From positions 6,544-70,543 of the forward strand of contig JADKJX010000013.1 in the NCBI GenBank assembly GCA_016720775.1: a DNA stretch of 64,000 nt, written 5' to 3'. Each line of letters opens with the position of its first letter. Position 1 is the stretch's first letter. The translations under genes were made by a program, and so were the position numbers. Below, one piece after another: positions 63,920-64,000 of this stretch. Source of the DNA: Chitinophagaceae bacterium. Lineage in GTDB: Bacteria; Bacteroidota; Bacteroidia; Chitinophagales; Chitinophagaceae. Below the pieces are notes generated by a model. It saw only the letters and a list, made by a program, of their open reading frames with translations, searched no databases and was not told the origin of the DNA.

Positions 63920-64000
63920 CTATTTATCGTATGTGAATCTAAATGATGAAAGATCTGGTTTGATCTTATAGGTTCGTTTCAATTCGTAATCGTAAATGAC
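63920..64000 (-). CDS. C-terminal end of a gene entering the window
   Basis: On the - strand an uninterrupted frame runs from the window edge for 26 codons (VIYDYELKRTYKIKP, then DLSSFRFTYDK) to a TAG at 63922-63920. It ends 31 nt before the aminotransferase start. It is too short to identify. Confidence 0.4.
   Translation of the reverse strand, partial: VIYDYELKRTYKIKPDLSSFRFTYDK

Overview
The window reads as chromosomal DNA of a Bacteroidota bacterium, most likely Chitinophagaceae or a close relative. The evidence is a giant PKD-repeat adhesin ending in a type IX secretion (type B) sorting domain, two SusC/TonB-type outer-membrane receptors, an OmpA protein with thrombospondin type 3 repeats, GH92 mannosidase, Bacteroidota-style LptD, LptA and Lgt, and promoters of the form TTG-N20-TAnnTTTG. 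Most of it is ordinary core genome. No phage, plasmid, defence island or CRISPR array is visible.

Layout. 1-3 kb: the end of a secreted-protein gene, a cold-shock-domain protein, 40-bp-periodic palindromes, a lipoprotein, and a REP-associated tyrosine transposase between inverted repeats. 3-8 kb: two histidine-degradation genes (ftcD, hutI) around a CoA-transferase, with two opposed 19-bp tandem arrays in the divergent promoter region. 8-18 kb: GH92 mannosidase, a Mur ligase, an MFS pump, an RRM protein, small membrane proteins, and a secreted Ppx/GppA-like ASKHA protein with a membrane-anchored coiled-coil partner. 18.4-18.7 kb: a compact unit (promoter, 34-residue membrane peptide, terminator). 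18.7-26 kb: cyclophilin, MFS, glycosyltransferase, flippase, Kir-type potassium channel, tpiA and a GlmU-like protein. 26-31.5 kb: the PKD adhesin, bracketed by 50-bp direct repeats that include terminators. 31.5-44 kb: rpmE2, yajQ, an outer-membrane barrel, lgt, bacilliredoxin, Hsp20, arginine decarboxylase, and the thrS-infC-rluF-rpmI-rplT translation cluster. 44-54 kb: secreted proteins, TonB receptor, ABC-F, OmpA, MATE pump, tRNA-Arg. 54-64 kb: ung, plsC, the envelope set lptD / amidase / MCE / lptA, and an aminotransferase.

A cross-cutting feature is that nine genes (near 150, 1770, 6510, 22150, 31004, 37975, 44379, 46827 and 52852) are each broken by a single-base shift, and most of these sit in a homopolymer. 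The protein continues intact in the next frame each time, so the usual cause is probably sequencing or assembly error. Joined coordinates are given for these genes.

The features most worth pursuing are the 34-residue peptide unit, the opposed 19-bp arrays, the secreted ASKHA pair, the transposase with its inverted repeats, and a C-terminal domain shared by the cell-wall amidase (58.6 kb) and a secreted protein (44.3 kb). I did not find a clear, self-contained new multi-gene system.
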